Positions 18,204-27,657 are shown, counted from the stretch's first letter. The stretch: DNA of 64,000 bases from Candidatus Aalborgiella aggregata (GCA_016705065.1 JADIYY010000002.1:372001-436000), one strand, 5' to 3'. A program made the numbers and translations. Notes: generated by a model from the letters alone, not told the origin.

Positions 18204-19391
18204 CTATTCGATTAAAAACGCCTTCACCAATGCTTTCCAATAATCTGCCCCAGTGGCTATGTTGTCATCATTGAAATCGTAACCTGGGTTGTGCACCATG
18301 CACGCGCCTGCCGAATCACCATCACCGTTACCAATGAGCAAATAGCTGCCAGGTATTTGCTCCAGCATGAAAGCAAAGTCCTCACTGCCCGTTAGAGCTT
18401 GGCCTTGTAGCGTGACACGCGCTGCGCCCACCAAGTCGATGGCCACTTGACGTGCAAAATCAGTTTCTTTGACAGCGTTCACCAACACACAGTAGCCTTT
18501 GCGCCAGTCGATTTCAGCCGTGACGCCATAGCTTTCGGCTTGTGCCGTAACCAAAGCTTTGATGCGTTGCTCCAACAGCAATCGCACTTGTGGGTCCAGC
18601 GCACGCACACTCAGCTCCATGGTGGCCAACTCAGGAATCACATTGTTGGCTTGCCCTGCATGCAGTGCACCCACTGTGACCACTGCGGTATGCAAGGGGT
18701 CCACATTGCGCGACACAATGGTTTGCAAAGCCAGCACAATCGCGGCGGCAGCCAACAAGGCGTCTGCTGCGCGGTGCGGCATGGCACCGTGGCCACCCTT
18801 GCCTTTGATGCGAATGCTGGCGTAATCGCTGGAAGCCATGGCCGCACCTTCGCGAAAAACAAAATGTCCCACCGGCACGCCTGGCATGTTGTGCAGTGCA
18901 AACACAGCATCGCAAGGGTGGTGTGTGAACAAACCACCTTCCATCATGCGAACGGCACCGCCACCGCCTTCTTCAGCAGGTTGAAAAATTAAATTTAATG
19001 TGCCATTGAAGCTGCTGTCGAGTGAATCATTTTGCGCAATGGCTTTGGCTGCCGCTAGCAAGATAGCCGTGTGCCCATCGTGCCCACACGCGTGCATGAT
19101 GCCGGGTGTGCTGCTGGCCCAAGCCAGACCTGTATTTTCGTTGATGGGCAAGGCATCCATATCGGCGCGGATACCAAGTTTGCGCTTGCCACTGCCACGC
19201 TTGAGCGTACCCACCACACCCGTGCCACCCAACCCACGGTGCACGCTATAGCCCCAGCTTTCTAATTTGCTAGCGACCAAATCTGCTGTGCGGTGCTCTT
19301 CAAACGCCAACTCTGGGTGTTGGTGAATATCTCGCCGAAGCTGGATAAATTCACCCACACGATGAACCAGTGCGTCTTGCAAGTACGTCAT
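18204..19391 (-). CDS. M20 family metal amidohydrolase (hippurate hydrolase-like)
   Basis: Zinc-type aminoacylase/carboxypeptidase of 395 residues. Visible are HQHPELAFEE, ADMDALPI, ACGHDGHTA and PAEEGGGGA, which carry the metal ligands and general-base Glu of the family, and the dimerisation domain near the middle. It cleaves N-acyl amino acids or amide side chains. It is 29 bases downstream of a Bug-type binding protein on the same strand, so the pair may take up and hydrolyse the same N-acyl compound; the substrate is not shown by sequence. Confidence 0.9.
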   Translation of the reverse strand: MTYLQDALVHRVGEFIQLRRDIHQHPELAFEEHRTADLVASKLESWGYSVHRGLGGTGVVGTLKRGSGKRKLGIRADMDALPINENTGLAWASSTPGIMHACGHDGHTAILLAAAKAIAQNDSLDSSFNGTLNLIFQPAEEGGGGAVRMMEGGLFTHHPCDAVFALHNMPGVPVGHFVFREGAAMASSDYASIRIKGKGGHGAMPHRAADALLAAAAIVLALQTIVSRNVDPLHTAVVTVGALHAGQANNVIPELATMELSVRALDPQVRLLLEQRIKALVTAQAESYGVTAEIDWRKGYCVLVNAVKETDFARQVAIDLVGAARVTLQGQALTGSEDFAFMLEQIPGSYLLIGNGDGDSAGACMVHNPGYDFNDDNIATGADYWKALVKAFLIE

Positions 19392-19420
19392 GTTGCTGCT
19401 AATCAGTTGTTGCGCGTACT

Positions 19421-20410
19421 TTATTGCGCTTGCAAATTAATGGCTTTGGCTATCGCACGGTATTGCGTGGTTTCATCCACAAATGCTTTGTTGGCCACAT
19501 CCAATGTTTGCAAAGGTGAAGCCAATTGACCCAAAGCTGCCATGCGGCTCAAATACTCAGCATCACCCAGCACCGCTTGCAAGCCCTTGTGCATGGCTTG
19601 CACAATCGGCTCGGGGGTGTCGCGTTTAACGAAGTAGCCTGTGCCAATTTCTGATGTGAAGTTTTTCAAAGCGCTTTTGCTGTCGCTGGTGCGTCCCAAT
19701 TGCGGTAGCAGCGGATGCGCGCCAGGTGATGTGGCCGCGATGAATTTGATTTTTTTGTCTTTGGCCAATGCCACTTGGGGTGCGCCATAAGGTGTGATGA
19801 AAATATCAACCTGATTGCCCATCAAATCTTTTAGCCCATCAGCAAAGCCTTTGTATGGAATGTGCAACATTGGTACGCCGATCATCTTGCTCATTTGTTC
19901 ACCCAACAAATGGTACAAAGAACCGACGCCCACGCTGGCGTAAGTCATGGGCTTGCCTTCTTTGGCAACTTTCATGGCATAGGCCACCAATTCATCGGCG
20001 TTATTCGCTGGAATATCACCACGTGCAATGATGGCCATAGGTGCCAAGGCAATGCGGTGAATTTGGCGGAAATCTTCAGATTTGTACTTGACTGAAGACA
20101 GTGCCAATGGCGCCAAAATCAATTCGTTGGGTGAACCTTGAAACAGCATGTAGCCGTCTGATGGTGCGTTCAATACTTTTTGTGCCGCAATACCGCCACT
20201 GGCACCACCCAAGTTTTCGACAATCACGGGTTGCCCCAATGCTTTGCCCAAAGGCGCATTGACAGTACGCGCAATCACGTCAGACAAACCACCCGCTGGG
20301 TATGGCACTAAGAGCGTGACAGGTTTGTTTGGAAATGCTTGCGCGCATGCTGCGCTGGCCAATAGAACACCGCTTAAAAATACGGCGCCACGTTTGAATA
20401 ATGTTGACAT
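19421..20410 (-). CDS. Bug-family tripartite tricarboxylate transporter binding protein
   Basis: Periplasmic solute receptor of 329 residues: signal peptide through about residue 25, then the Bug fold beginning FPNKPVTLLVPYPAGG with the DVIAR segment. Bug receptors bind carboxylates or amides and feed a TctAB carrier, which is absent here. The ATG at 20410 fits the signal peptide; the upstream in-frame extension crosses the LysR gene. It is divergent from a LysR gene with a dyad between them, and upstream of an amidohydrolase. Confidence 0.9.
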   Translation of the reverse strand: MSTLFKRGAVFLSGVLLASAACAQAFPNKPVTLLVPYPAGGLSDVIARTVNAPLGKALGQPVIVENLGGASGGIAAQKVLNAPSDGYMLFQGSPNELILAPLALSSVKYKSEDFRQIHRIALAPMAIIARGDIPANNADELVAYAMKVAKEGKPMTYASVGVGSLYHLLGEQMSKMIGVPMLHIPYKGFADGLKDLMGNQVDIFITPYGAPQVALAKDKKIKFIAATSPGAHPLLPQLGRTSDSKSALKNFTSEIGTGYFVKRDTPEPIVQAMHKGLQAVLGDAEYLSRMAALGQLASPLQTLDVANKAFVDETTQYRAIAKAINLQAQ

Positions 20411-20488
20411 GTCTCTACCTTTCATTGGTTGTTGTGATTGCATTCTAGGGACAGCGTATCTATAATGTCCAATGCATTTTTGTGACAC

Positions 20489-20513
20489 TTTGTATAACTT
20501 TGATGAATACAAA
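20489..20513. promoter_or_regulatory. LysR-type operator between Bug and lysR
   Basis: TTTGTAT and ATACAAA are exact inverted half-sites separated by 11 bases, the T-N11-A geometry of LysR recognition sites. It lies 18 bases before the LysR start and 78 bases before the Bug start, suiting autorepression and activation of the divergent gene. Confidence 0.65.
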
Positions 20514-20531
20514 TTACCCTTATGACCCCCT

Positions 20532-21422
20532 ATGACATTGGTACAACTCAAGCACTTAATTGAATTGGCCCAAACCGGCTCATTCAGTCTGTCTGCGCTC
20601 AAACTGCATTTGACACAGCCCGCATTGAGCCGCAGCATCAAGTCGCTGGAAGACGAATTGGGACAAGCGCTGTTCGACCGCATTGGCAGGAAGAACGAGT
20701 TGACCGCGTTTGGTTTGGAAATTGTCAAGCGCGCCCGCGTGCTGGTGGACGAAGCCCAAGAGTTGCGCCAAACCAGCCAACAACTTCAATTGGGTGAAAT
20801 TGGCCAATTGCGCATCGGCTTGGGCTCTGGGCCAGGTGCCATGTTGACAACACCGCTGATGATGCTGATGGCAACCCAGCACCCCAAAGCGCACATTGAC
20901 ATTTCGCGCGGCAGCACCACGCTGTTGGTGCAAGCGCTGCGCGAGCGACTGCTGGATGCGCTGGTGATCGACATCCGTTCCCTGCAACCCTCAGCCGACT
21001 TAAAAATTGAAGACATCCATGAAATGACGGGCACATTCATGTGCCGCGCCGGTCACCCCTTGACCCAAAAGCGCAAACTCACGTTTGCCATGTTGCGCGA
21101 TTATCCAGTTGCATCCACACCATTGAGTGACGAAGTGGCGCGCATACTGGTCGAGCGCTACGGGCCCCAAGCCCACCCCGACAAACTGGTGAATTTGCGC
21201 TCAGAAGAAATTTCAAGTTTGATCGACGTGGCACGCAAGAGCGACGCCGTGGTACTGGCCATCCGCGCCGCCGCACCCGACTTGGTAGAGCTGAACCTCA
21301 CCCCCGCCCTGAACGCCAAAGCCCGCTTCGGCCTAGTTACCCTGGCCTCCCGCTCAGAGCCCTTGCTGCTGTCCAAAGTGCGCACGCTGATGAACACCAT
21401 ATTGAAAGATGCTGAGCGTTAA
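20532..21422 (+). CDS. LysR-family transcriptional regulator
   Basis: DNA-binding regulator of 296 residues with an N-terminal winged helix-turn-helix (LIELAQTGSFSLSALKLHLTQPALSRSIK region, residues 8-38) and a C-terminal effector domain. Divergent from the Bug-amidohydrolase pair, which it probably controls. Its TAA stop overlaps the first base of repeat copy C, which separates it from the convergent glutathione transferase. Confidence 0.9.
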   Translation: MTLVQLKHLIELAQTGSFSLSALKLHLTQPALSRSIKSLEDELGQALFDRIGRKNELTAFGLEIVKRARVLVDEAQELRQTSQQLQLGEIGQLRIGLGSGPGAMLTTPLMMLMATQHPKAHIDISRGSTTLLVQALRERLLDALVIDIRSLQPSADLKIEDIHEMTGTFMCRAGHPLTQKRKLTFAMLRDYPVASTPLSDEVARILVERYGPQAHPDKLVNLRSEEISSLIDVARKSDAVVLAIRAAAPDLVELNLTPALNAKARFGLVTLASRSEPLLLSKVRTLMNTILKDAER

Positions 21423-21490
21423 TGCTATATTTAATATAGCATACTAGACAATTAATACGCCTTCTACAGGACAATTTGTTATATAAATTC
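21422..21490 (+). repeat. Dispersed ~68-bp repeat, copy C
   Basis: ATGCTATAT...ATATAGCAT head (perfect inverted repeat), core TAGACAATTAATACGC, then ACAGGACAATTT and ATATAAATT. It exactly fills the gap between two convergent genes, overlapping the LysR stop at one end and the glutathione transferase stop at the other. Confidence 0.88.
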
Positions 21491-22130
21491 AAAGACTGAA
21501 CGATGGTCGTTGTGCCATGGTTTCACGCCAGCGCAGCAGATGGGGGTGTTGGTCGGTGGGTTTGATTTTGACGATGCGGGCGAAATCGACGGCGACCACG
21601 GCGGTGATGTCGGCTACGCTGAACTGGTTGGCAGCGATGTAGGTTTTGTTGGCCAAATGCTGGTTCAGCATGTCAAAGAAATGCTGGGTACGCAGCAAGC
21701 CGCGTTCGGCCAGTGCGGGGATTTGTGCGTAATCGTGGGGCCCTGGCAAGGCGCGGTTCACCATGCCGGGTGAGCTGTTGCGCAAGGCCTCGCCCACCGC
21801 CAAAAAGCCCTCAAATTCGACGCGCCAGTGCCAACTGGCTATCTCGGCCTTGTCGGCAGGCGTAACGCCCAATAAAGGCGGCTCTGGGAAGCGTGCTTCC
21901 AAATACGCGGCAATGGCGGCGTTGTCGGTGAGCAGCAAGCCATCTTCGGTGTGCAGCGCGGGCACGGTGCAATGCGGATTGATGGCGCGAAAGGATTCGC
22001 TCATTTGCTCTTTGTTGCGCAAATCGACTTGTACCGTTTCGTGGGCGATGCCTTTTTCAGCCAGCATGATGCGCGCACGGCGTGGGCTGGGGGCGGTGCT
22101 GCAGTCGTACAAGGTCATCATGGGGTTCAC
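21489..22130 (-). CDS. Glutathione S-transferase family protein
   Basis: Cytosolic GST-fold protein of 213 residues. The thioredoxin-like N-terminal domain has YDCSTAPSPRRARI at the active-site position and the cis-Pro loop NPHCTVPAL, followed by an all-helical C-terminal domain. The subfamily and substrate are not evident. A second GST-fold gene (YghU-like) lies 21 bases upstream on the same strand, so they are probably co-transcribed. Confidence 0.85.
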   Translation of the reverse strand: MNPMMTLYDCSTAPSPRRARIMLAEKGIAHETVQVDLRNKEQMSESFRAINPHCTVPALHTEDGLLLTDNAAIAAYLEARFPEPPLLGVTPADKAEIASWHWRVEFEGFLAVGEALRNSSPGMVNRALPGPHDYAQIPALAERGLLRTQHFFDMLNQHLANKTYIAANQFSVADITAVVAVDFARIVKIKPTDQHPHLLRWRETMAQRPSFSL

Positions 22131-22151
22131 CTTTTTGTTTGGTCTTTGAAA

Positions 22152-23003
22152 TTAAGATTTTTGCACTTTGGTTTGAAAGTCGCTGGCATCGTGTCGCTCG
22201 TGCAATTGGCTCTCTGGTTTACCCGTGACGCGGTTCACCATGCGGCCGCGCTGCGCTGCAGGCCGCTGGGCAATTTCTTTGGTCCAACGCTGTACGTGGG
22301 TGTAGTCCTGCACTTGCAAAAATTCACCGGCGTCGTACTGGATGCCCATTGCCAAATTACCGTACCAAGGCCACACCGCAATGTCGGCAATGGTGTACTC
22401 ATCACCCGCCAGGTAACGGTTGTTGGCCAAGCGTTTGTCCAGCACGTCCATTTGTCGCTTGACTTCCATCGCAAAGCGGTTGATGGGGTATTCCATTTTG
22501 TAGGGCGCATAGGCGTAAAAATGGCCAAAGCCACCACCCAAATACGGCGCACTGCCCATTTGCCAAAATAACCACGACAGGCATTCAGCTTTGGCAATTG
22601 GGTCGGTGGGCATAAAGGCATTGAACTTGTTGGCCAAGTGCAAAAGAATGGCGCCCGATTCGAATACGCGAAATGGCACGGGTCCGCTTCTGTCCATCAG
22701 CGCCGGGATTTTGGAATTGGGGTTGACCGCCACAAAGCCACTGCCAAACTGCTCACCCTCGTTGATGCGAATCAACCACGCATCGTATTCCGCACCCGTG
22801 TGCCCTGCCGCAAGCAACTCTTCCAACATCACCGTCACTTTCACGCCGTTCGGTGTCGCCAGCGAGTAAAGCTGAAACGGGTGTTGACCCACCGGCAAAT
22901 CTTTCTCATGCGTTGCGCCTGAAATAGGCCGATTGATATTGGCAAACTTACCACCGCTGGCTTTGTCCCAAGTCCACACGCTGGGGGGAATGTACTCACT
23001 CAT
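22152..23003 (-). CDS. yghU: YghU-like glutathione-dependent disulfide oxidoreductase
   Basis: GST-fold protein of 283 residues with the N-terminal arm typical of YghU/YfcG (YIPPSVWTWDKASGGKFANINRPISG). The thioredoxin domain follows from HPFQLYSLATPNGVKVTVMLEELL, with NPNSKIPAL as the cis-Pro loop. These enzymes reduce disulfides and hydroperoxides with glutathione or glutathionylspermidine. It heads a two-gene unit with the GST downstream. Repeat copy D lies just upstream. Confidence 0.88.
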   Translation of the reverse strand: MSEYIPPSVWTWDKASGGKFANINRPISGATHEKDLPVGQHPFQLYSLATPNGVKVTVMLEELLAAGHTGAEYDAWLIRINEGEQFGSGFVAVNPNSKIPALMDRSGPVPFRVFESGAILLHLANKFNAFMPTDPIAKAECLSWLFWQMGSAPYLGGGFGHFYAYAPYKMEYPINRFAMEVKRQMDVLDKRLANNRYLAGDEYTIADIAVWPWYGNLAMGIQYDAGEFLQVQDYTHVQRWTKEIAQRPAAQRGRMVNRVTGKPESQLHERHDASDFQTKVQKS

Positions 23004-23053
23004 GTCAAATTACCTTTCAATCGCTTTAAAAAATATTTCTCTACAATGCACAA

Positions 23054-23122
23054 ATGCTATATTATTAATAGCATACTAGGCAATCAATACGCCGGATGCA
23101 GGCCAATTTCTTATATAAATTA
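23054..23122 (+). repeat. Dispersed ~68-bp repeat, copy D
   Basis: ATGCTAT...ATAGCAT head, core TAGGCAATCAATACGC, then GCAGGCCAATTT and ATATAAATT. It lies between the YghU start and the stop of the AHSA1 gene, both reverse strand, and so within their possible common transcript. Confidence 0.9.
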
Positions 23123-23138
23123 TCAAAATACAGGCAAA

Positions 23139-23558
23139 TTAGCGCAGCACCTCTGCCTGTAAGCGCTGCAAGTTTTCATCGTTCGCAGGCACCACAATGT
23201 GTTCAATCTGCCGCGCCACATCATCACTTTGAAACGTTTGCGCCCATGTGACCAATGTACCCGTGCTGGATGGCGCTAATTCAATCGTCAAGCGAAACAC
23301 AGGTTGCATGGGGTGTTCCACCACCACTTTTTGATTCGGAATAATTTCGCCAAACACATTGTCGTTTGGGTAGTTCGCACCATCGGGTCCATGCATCACC
23401 AGTGACCACTTGCCACCTGTTTTGAAATCAAAATCGCTGAACGTATTGGTGAAACCATTTGACCCCCACCAACGTGCCAAACGCTCTGGGTTGCTGATAG
23501 CGGCAAACACTTGCGCTGGCGTGGCGGGTATGTCGCGTGAGTGGTTGAAAGTGGTCAT
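23139..23558 (-). CDS. AHSA1/SRPBCC ligand-binding domain protein
   Basis: Single-domain protein of 139 residues with the AHSA1-type START-like fold: DIPATPAQVFAAISNPERLARWW at the N-terminus, FKTGGKWSLVMHGPDG in the middle and a C-terminal helix. Members of the group often accompany ArsR regulators; none is present here. The ATG overlaps the stop of a partial upstream frame as ATGA, suggesting it was once the second gene of an operon. Confidence 0.85.
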   Translation of the reverse strand: MTTFNHSRDIPATPAQVFAAISNPERLARWWGSNGFTNTFSDFDFKTGGKWSLVMHGPDGANYPNDNVFGEIIPNQKVVVEHPMQPVFRLTIELAPSSTGTLVTWAQTFQSDDVARQIEHIVVPANDENLQRLQAEVLR

Positions 23559-23734
23559 GACTTGCTTGAAAGGAATTGACGGATGAGTGTGGCAATCTTA
23601 TCTGGCTGTGTGAGTGTGGGCAGGCCCAGCCCGTTCATGGCATTGTCCAACCAGAATACAAACAGCGCCGTTGGATATCGCCCGAGACATCGGTTTCGAA
23701 CCAACGGCCGGAGATTTTTACAGTTGTTCCCCGC
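23555..23734 (-). pseudogene. Possible 3' remnant of a lost gene upstream of AHSA1
   Basis: A reverse frame runs from about 23734 to a TGA at 23555-23557 that overlaps the AHSA1 start as ATGA. The last 35 or so residues look like real protein (LFVFWLDNAMNGLGLP, then an amphipathic helix ending IRQFLSSKS), but the frame is blocked by an in-frame stop just upstream and has no credible start. I do not recognise the family. Its placement suggests the 5' part of an operon gene was deleted. Confidence 0.35.
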
Positions 23735-23951
23735 TCAATGGAGCGGGTAGCCCTGCAATGGCTTTGTGCTCAGCCTCTGCGCCACCCGCCGCCGCGCCAG
23801 GCAAGGCAGCACGGCACTCCCCTCAATGCACCGCACTCCGTTAAGACTACAGCGCGGCGCCAGGCCCCCAGCCAATTGGGGCCTGCTGACCACTTGGTAA
23901 CAACAATTTGCGCCTGGTTCAGAAACAGGATTCCTCCTAAAGCAAGTAGCG
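23735..23951. other. GC-rich non-coding stretch with hairpins
   Basis: No credible gene on either strand. The stretch is richer in G+C than its surroundings. CCCGCTC/GAGCGGG (23730-23747) straddles the left edge, and CAGGCCCC/GGGGCCTG (23861-23885) is a second perfect inverted repeat. The right end runs into the stop of the DUF1801-like gene. It may be replaced or decayed DNA next to the lost gene. Confidence 0.45.
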
Positions 23952-24341
23952 TTACTTTAATCGTTCCAACTTGCCCTTGCGCTTCACGATGTTTTTGTAG
24001 TCCCACTGAATGTCACGCGCTTTTGTCAACCAGCGCGCCAAATCCAAAACACTCACCTGCTGAACATCGGTGTAGCGCGCCTCTGCCGCTTTGAAGCTGC
24101 CCTCTGCCTTCATACCTGCCTCGTCAAAAGACTGCCCACTCCAAAACAACAAACGCACCCCACCCTTTAATTTGCTGTAGCCAACCACCGGATTCCCATC
24201 CAAAAACCAAACCGGATGCGCATGCCAAATTTTGTTTTCAGCTTCAGGAAAATGTTTGCAAATTTCCTGCGCCAACAGATCGCAAACAGCTTGGTCTGCA
24301 AGAGCTTGGGCTGTGTTGTAGGTGGTGATTTCTGGGTTCAT
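23952..24341 (-). CDS. DUF1801-like small protein
   Basis: Protein of 129 residues resembling the YdhG/DUF1801 fold: KIWHAHPVWFLDGNPVVGYSKLKGGVRLLFWSGQSF is the diagnostic stretch. No signal or membrane segment. The function of this family is not established. It ends in a basic KRKGKLERLK tail. Transcribed toward the decayed region and 27 bases downstream of the transglycosylase gene. Confidence 0.75.
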   Translation of the reverse strand: MNPEITTYNTAQALADQAVCDLLAQEICKHFPEAENKIWHAHPVWFLDGNPVVGYSKLKGGVRLLFWSGQSFDEAGMKAEGSFKAAEARYTDVQQVSVLDLARWLTKARDIQWDYKNIVKRKGKLERLK

Positions 24342-24368
24342 CGTTTATGCCATTTCAATTCAGATAAA

Positions 24369-25025
24369 TCACCCCGCAAATTCCCATTGCTTCTTCGCCG
24401 CCAGCACCGCATCAGGATACGCGGCTTTGCCTCGGCTGCCGTTGTAGCGGCCAAGGGCTAGGAAGAGGTTGCCGTTTTCGCGGTCTAAATAGTGGCGCAG
24501 GATGACGCAACCAAAGCGGATATTGGTTTGCATGTTAAAGAGGTGGCTGGTTGAATGTTTGTCAGTGTCTTCAGCCAATACGCGCAGCCAAAACGGCATG
24601 ATTTGCATGTAGCCGCGTGCGCCAACCCAGCTGATGGCGTACTTTTTGAAGCCACTTTCAACCTGTATCAAACCCAGCACCAAAGCCGTGTCCAGCCCAG
24701 CACGTTTGCTTTCGTACCAAACGGTTTGCAAAAATTCTTTGCGCGTTTGAAAGTCGCGTTTTTTAGGTTTCAAACGCTCACTCATCTCACCCAACCAGCG
24801 CAAGTACTGGATATACGATGGCGTGTCTTTGAACTCGGGAATCGGTGGGTCGGAGCTGTGCACGGCATTGCGCATGGCGATGCGCACCGCATCAGCGAGC
24901 GGTTCTTCAATCTGTGCGCCGGCTTGTGATTGCTCTGAAAATAATAGTAATGTAGGCGATAAACACGCTGACTTTAGCCATTTTCTTCGACTATTGTCAG
25001 TGGCGTTTGATGTTTCAGAATCCAT
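24369..25025 (-). CDS. Lytic murein transglycosylase (SLT domain)
   Basis: Predicted exported muramidase-like enzyme of 218 residues. The N-terminus has an RRKWLK-type Tat-like signal (residues 13-36). The SLT domain starts near residue 100 with the catalytic glutamate E123 in LIQVESGFKKYA, followed by GARGYMQIMP and a late ALGRYNGS motif, all diagnostic for family 1 transglycosylases. It lies 30 bases downstream of proS, which I recall as a common Burkholderiales arrangement. It cleaves peptidoglycan with formation of anhydro-muropeptides. Confidence 0.9.
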   Translation of the reverse strand: MDSETSNATDNSRRKWLKSACLSPTLLLFSEQSQAGAQIEEPLADAVRIAMRNAVHSSDPPIPEFKDTPSYIQYLRWLGEMSERLKPKKRDFQTRKEFLQTVWYESKRAGLDTALVLGLIQVESGFKKYAISWVGARGYMQIMPFWLRVLAEDTDKHSTSHLFNMQTNIRFGCVILRHYLDRENGNLFLALGRYNGSRGKAAYPDAVLAAKKQWEFAG

Positions 25026-25055
25026 ACATCACTGCATCAATATCTCAGCACTTGA

Positions 25056-26798
25056 TCAGGCAGTCACTTTCGCCATCACATGTTGAAGCACATCGTTGCT
25101 GGGTACTTTGCTGGCTTCACTGTCGCGGCGGTGCTGGTATTCGACCACACCATCTTTCAAACCTTTGTCGCCAATGGTGACGCGGTGCGGTACGCCGATG
25201 AGTTCCCATTCGGCAAACATGATGCCGGGGCGCTCGCCACGGTCGTCCAATATCACGTCCACGCCTGCGGCCAATAATTCAGCGTACAACCTTTCGCCAG
25301 CGGCCTTCACATCCGGGCTACGGTCTGGGCCAATCATGCAAATGACCACCGTAAAAGGTGCAATCGAATCTGGCCAGATGATGCCTTTGGCGTCGTGATT
25401 TTGTTCAATGGCAGCGGCTGGCAATCGTGTGATGCCAATGCCGTAACAACCCATTTCCATGAATTGCGGTTTGCCGTTGTGGTCCAAAAAAGTGGCGTTC
25501 ATGGCTTTGCTGTATTTGGTACCCAAATAGAACACGTGGCCAATTTCTATGCCGCGTTCTATCGCTAAAACGCCTTTGCCATCTGGTGCGTCATCGCCTG
25601 CGACAACGTTGCGTATATCGGCCACCATTTCGGGTGCGGGTAAATCACGCCCCCAATTCACACCAGTGATGTGGAAATCGACTTCGTTTGCGCCACAGAC
25701 CCAATCGGTCATCACTGCAACTTCCCGGTCCACCACCAATTTCACTGGTAGTTTGGTATTGATAGGGCCCAGATAACCGGGTTCGCAACCAAAATGCGCC
25801 ACAATTTCAGGCACTGTGGCGAAGCGGAAATCGCCCAAGCCGGCGAGTTTGCCAACCTTGACTTCGTTCATGTCGTGGTCGCCACGCAATAGCAAGAGCC
25901 ACACTTGGGTTTTGACGACATTGCCTTTGTCGTCTTTGGTGTCAGTAGCTAGAACCAAAGATTTCACTGTTTGTTGCAGCGGCAAACCCAACAGCATGGC
26001 CACATCAGCACAGGTCGATTTGCCCGGCGTGGGCGTTTTCGTCATCGTTTGTGTACCAACTTTGCCAGTGGATACTGGCGCTGCGGCTTCGGCTTTTTCC
26101 ATGTTGGCGGCGTAGTCGCTGCCTGTGCTGTACACAATCGCGTCTTCACCTGTCGCAGCAATCACTTGAAATTCTTCACTCAAATCGCCACCGATTGCGC
26201 CACTGTCGGCTGCCACTGCGCGGTAGGTCAAGCCAAAGCGGTCAAAAATTTTGCGGTAAGCAGCCGCCATCACTTGATAGCTGGCTTTGGCGCCCGCTTC
26301 GTCTCGGTCAAACGAATACGCGTCTTTCATGATGAATTCACGCCCGCGCATCAAGCCAAAGCGTGGGCGGCGTTCGTCGCGAAACTTGGTTTGAATTTGG
26401 TACAGGTTTTTCGGCAATTGTTTGTAACTTTTGAATTCTTGTCGCGCAATGTCCGTCACGCATTCTTCACTGGTGGGCTGCACAATGAAATCGCGGTCGT
26501 GGCGGTCTTTGATGCGCAGTAACTCAGGGCCATTGGTGGTGAAACGGCCGGTTTCTTGCCACAGCTCGGCCGGTTGAATCACGGGCATGGTCACTTCAAT
26601 CGCACCAGCACGGTTCATTTCTTCACGCACAATGGCTTCGACTTTGCGAATCACGCGCAAGCCCATGGGCATGTAGGTGTAAATACCGGCACCCAGTTTT
26701 TTAATCATGCCGGCGCGCATCATCAACTGGTGACTGGCAATTTCGGCGTCGGTCGGGGCTTCTTTGAAGGTGGAAATAAAAAATTGTGAGGCTTTCAT
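25056..26798 (-). CDS. proS: Prolyl-tRNA synthetase (bacterial type)
   Basis: Class II synthetase of 580 residues with the editing insertion domain of the long bacterial form. Class II motif 2 is in [25 protein letters not shown]; the editing domain spans about 220-400; the C-terminal anticodon-binding domain ends the protein. The start [26 protein letters not shown] is the standard N-terminus. Divergent from rppH across 62 bases. Confidence 0.97.
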   Translation of the reverse strand: MKASQFFISTFKEAPTDAEIASHQLMMRAGMIKKLGAGIYTYMPMGLRVIRKVEAIVREEMNRAGAIEVTMPVIQPAELWQETGRFTTNGPELLRIKDRHDRDFIVQPTSEECVTDIARQEFKSYKQLPKNLYQIQTKFRDERRPRFGLMRGREFIMKDAYSFDRDEAGAKASYQVMAAAYRKIFDRFGLTYRAVAADSGAIGGDLSEEFQVIAATGEDAIVYSTGSDYAANMEKAEAAAPVSTGKVGTQTMTKTPTPGKSTCADVAMLLGLPLQQTVKSLVLATDTKDDKGNVVKTQVWLLLLRGDHDMNEVKVGKLAGLGDFRFATVPEIVAHFGCEPGYLGPINTKLPVKLVVDREVAVMTDWVCGANEVDFHITGVNWGRDLPAPEMVADIRNVVAGDDAPDGKGVLAIERGIEIGHVFYLGTKYSKAMNATFLDHNGKPQFMEMGCYGIGITRLPAAAIEQNHDAKGIIWPDSIAPFTVVICMIGPDRSPDVKAAGERLYAELLAAGVDVILDDRGERPGIMFAEWELIGVPHRVTIGDKGLKDGVVEYQHRRDSEASKVPSNDVLQHVMAKVTA

Positions 26799-26860
26799 AG
26801 CTGGTGAATGTGCATGTAAAAGTGCATAATAGATGCAAGTTAAAAATTTAGGGTTTGATT

Positions 26861-27649
26861 ATGCTTGACCGCGAAGGCTTTAGGCCAAATGTCGGCATCA
26901 TTTTGCTCAATCAGAAAAATCAGGTTTTTTGGGGTAAACGCATACGCACCCACTCGTGGCAGTTTCCGCAGGGTGGCATTGACCGAGGGGAAACCCCGGA
27001 ACAAGCCATGTTCCGCGAGTTGCATGAAGAAGTGGGACTCTTGCCAGAGCATGTGCGCATCATTGCCCGAACCCGCGACTGGTTGCGCTATGAGGTGCCA
27101 GACCGATACATACGACGCGATTCGCGTGGTTTTTACAAAGGCCAAAAACAGATTTGGTATTTGCTGCAACTGGTGGCTTTTGACAATCAAGTCAACCTGC
27201 GCGCCACCAACCACCCCGAGTTTGATGCATGGCGCTGGAATCAGTTTTGGGTGCCTTTGGACGTGGTGGTCGAATTCAAACGCAATGTGTATGAGATGGC
27301 CTTGACTGAGCTGTCGCGCTTTTTGCCGCGCACCAACTACCGCACCCACGACAGAGATGACCATCGTGGTGACCACCATGCTAACTTTCGCAATGAGTTC
27401 AGAGCTGATTTCAGAACTGAACCCCGTTCGCGGTATTTACGCGGTGCCATACACCATGAGCACCAAGACAGTCAATCTGACAATGGCTTTGACTCGCAGC
27501 GCAACAGCATGGAACTGCCGCCCGATGCGTGTTACGAGCCCGATCCGCAAGTCTCATATGAGGCAAAGCAAGACAAGGTCTGTATTGATAACCCAGAATC
27601 TGATTTGCCAGAACCTGCACCGCTCGACCCCACTCGGCAAGAGCGTTAA
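26861..27649 (+). CDS. rppH: RNA pyrophosphohydrolase RppH with long C-terminal tail
   Basis: Nudix enzyme that removes pyrophosphate from the 5' end of mRNAs and so triggers decay. Of 262 residues, the first 155 match Rpp[15 protein letters not shown] at the start and a complete Nudix box at residues 38-60 (G38, E44, R52-E53, E56-E57, G59). The last 100 residues are a polar tail rich in Asp, His, Arg and Pro, far longer than in E. coli RppH (176 residues); tails of this kind occur in Burkholderiales. ATG 26861 is chosen over a TTG two codons upstream. Confidence 0.93.
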   Translation: MLDREGFRPNVGIILLNQKNQVFWGKRIRTHSWQFPQGGIDRGETPEQAMFRELHEEVGLLPEHVRIIARTRDWLRYEVPDRYIRRDSRGFYKGQKQIWYLLQLVAFDNQVNLRATNHPEFDAWRWNQFWVPLDVVVEFKRNVYEMALTELSRFLPRTNYRTHDRDDHRGDHHANFRNEFRADFRTEPRSRYLRGAIHHEHQDSQSDNGFDSQRNSMELPPDACYEPDPQVSYEAKQDKVCIDNPESDLPEPAPLDPTRQER

Positions 27650-27657
27650 TCAGTGCA

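Noticed and set aside
23576..24094. Forward open frame of 172 codons across the AHSA1-DUF1801 gap
   Set aside because: Composition and low-complexity Arg/Pro/Gln content do not look like protein, no ribosome site, and it runs antisense into the DUF1801-like gene.
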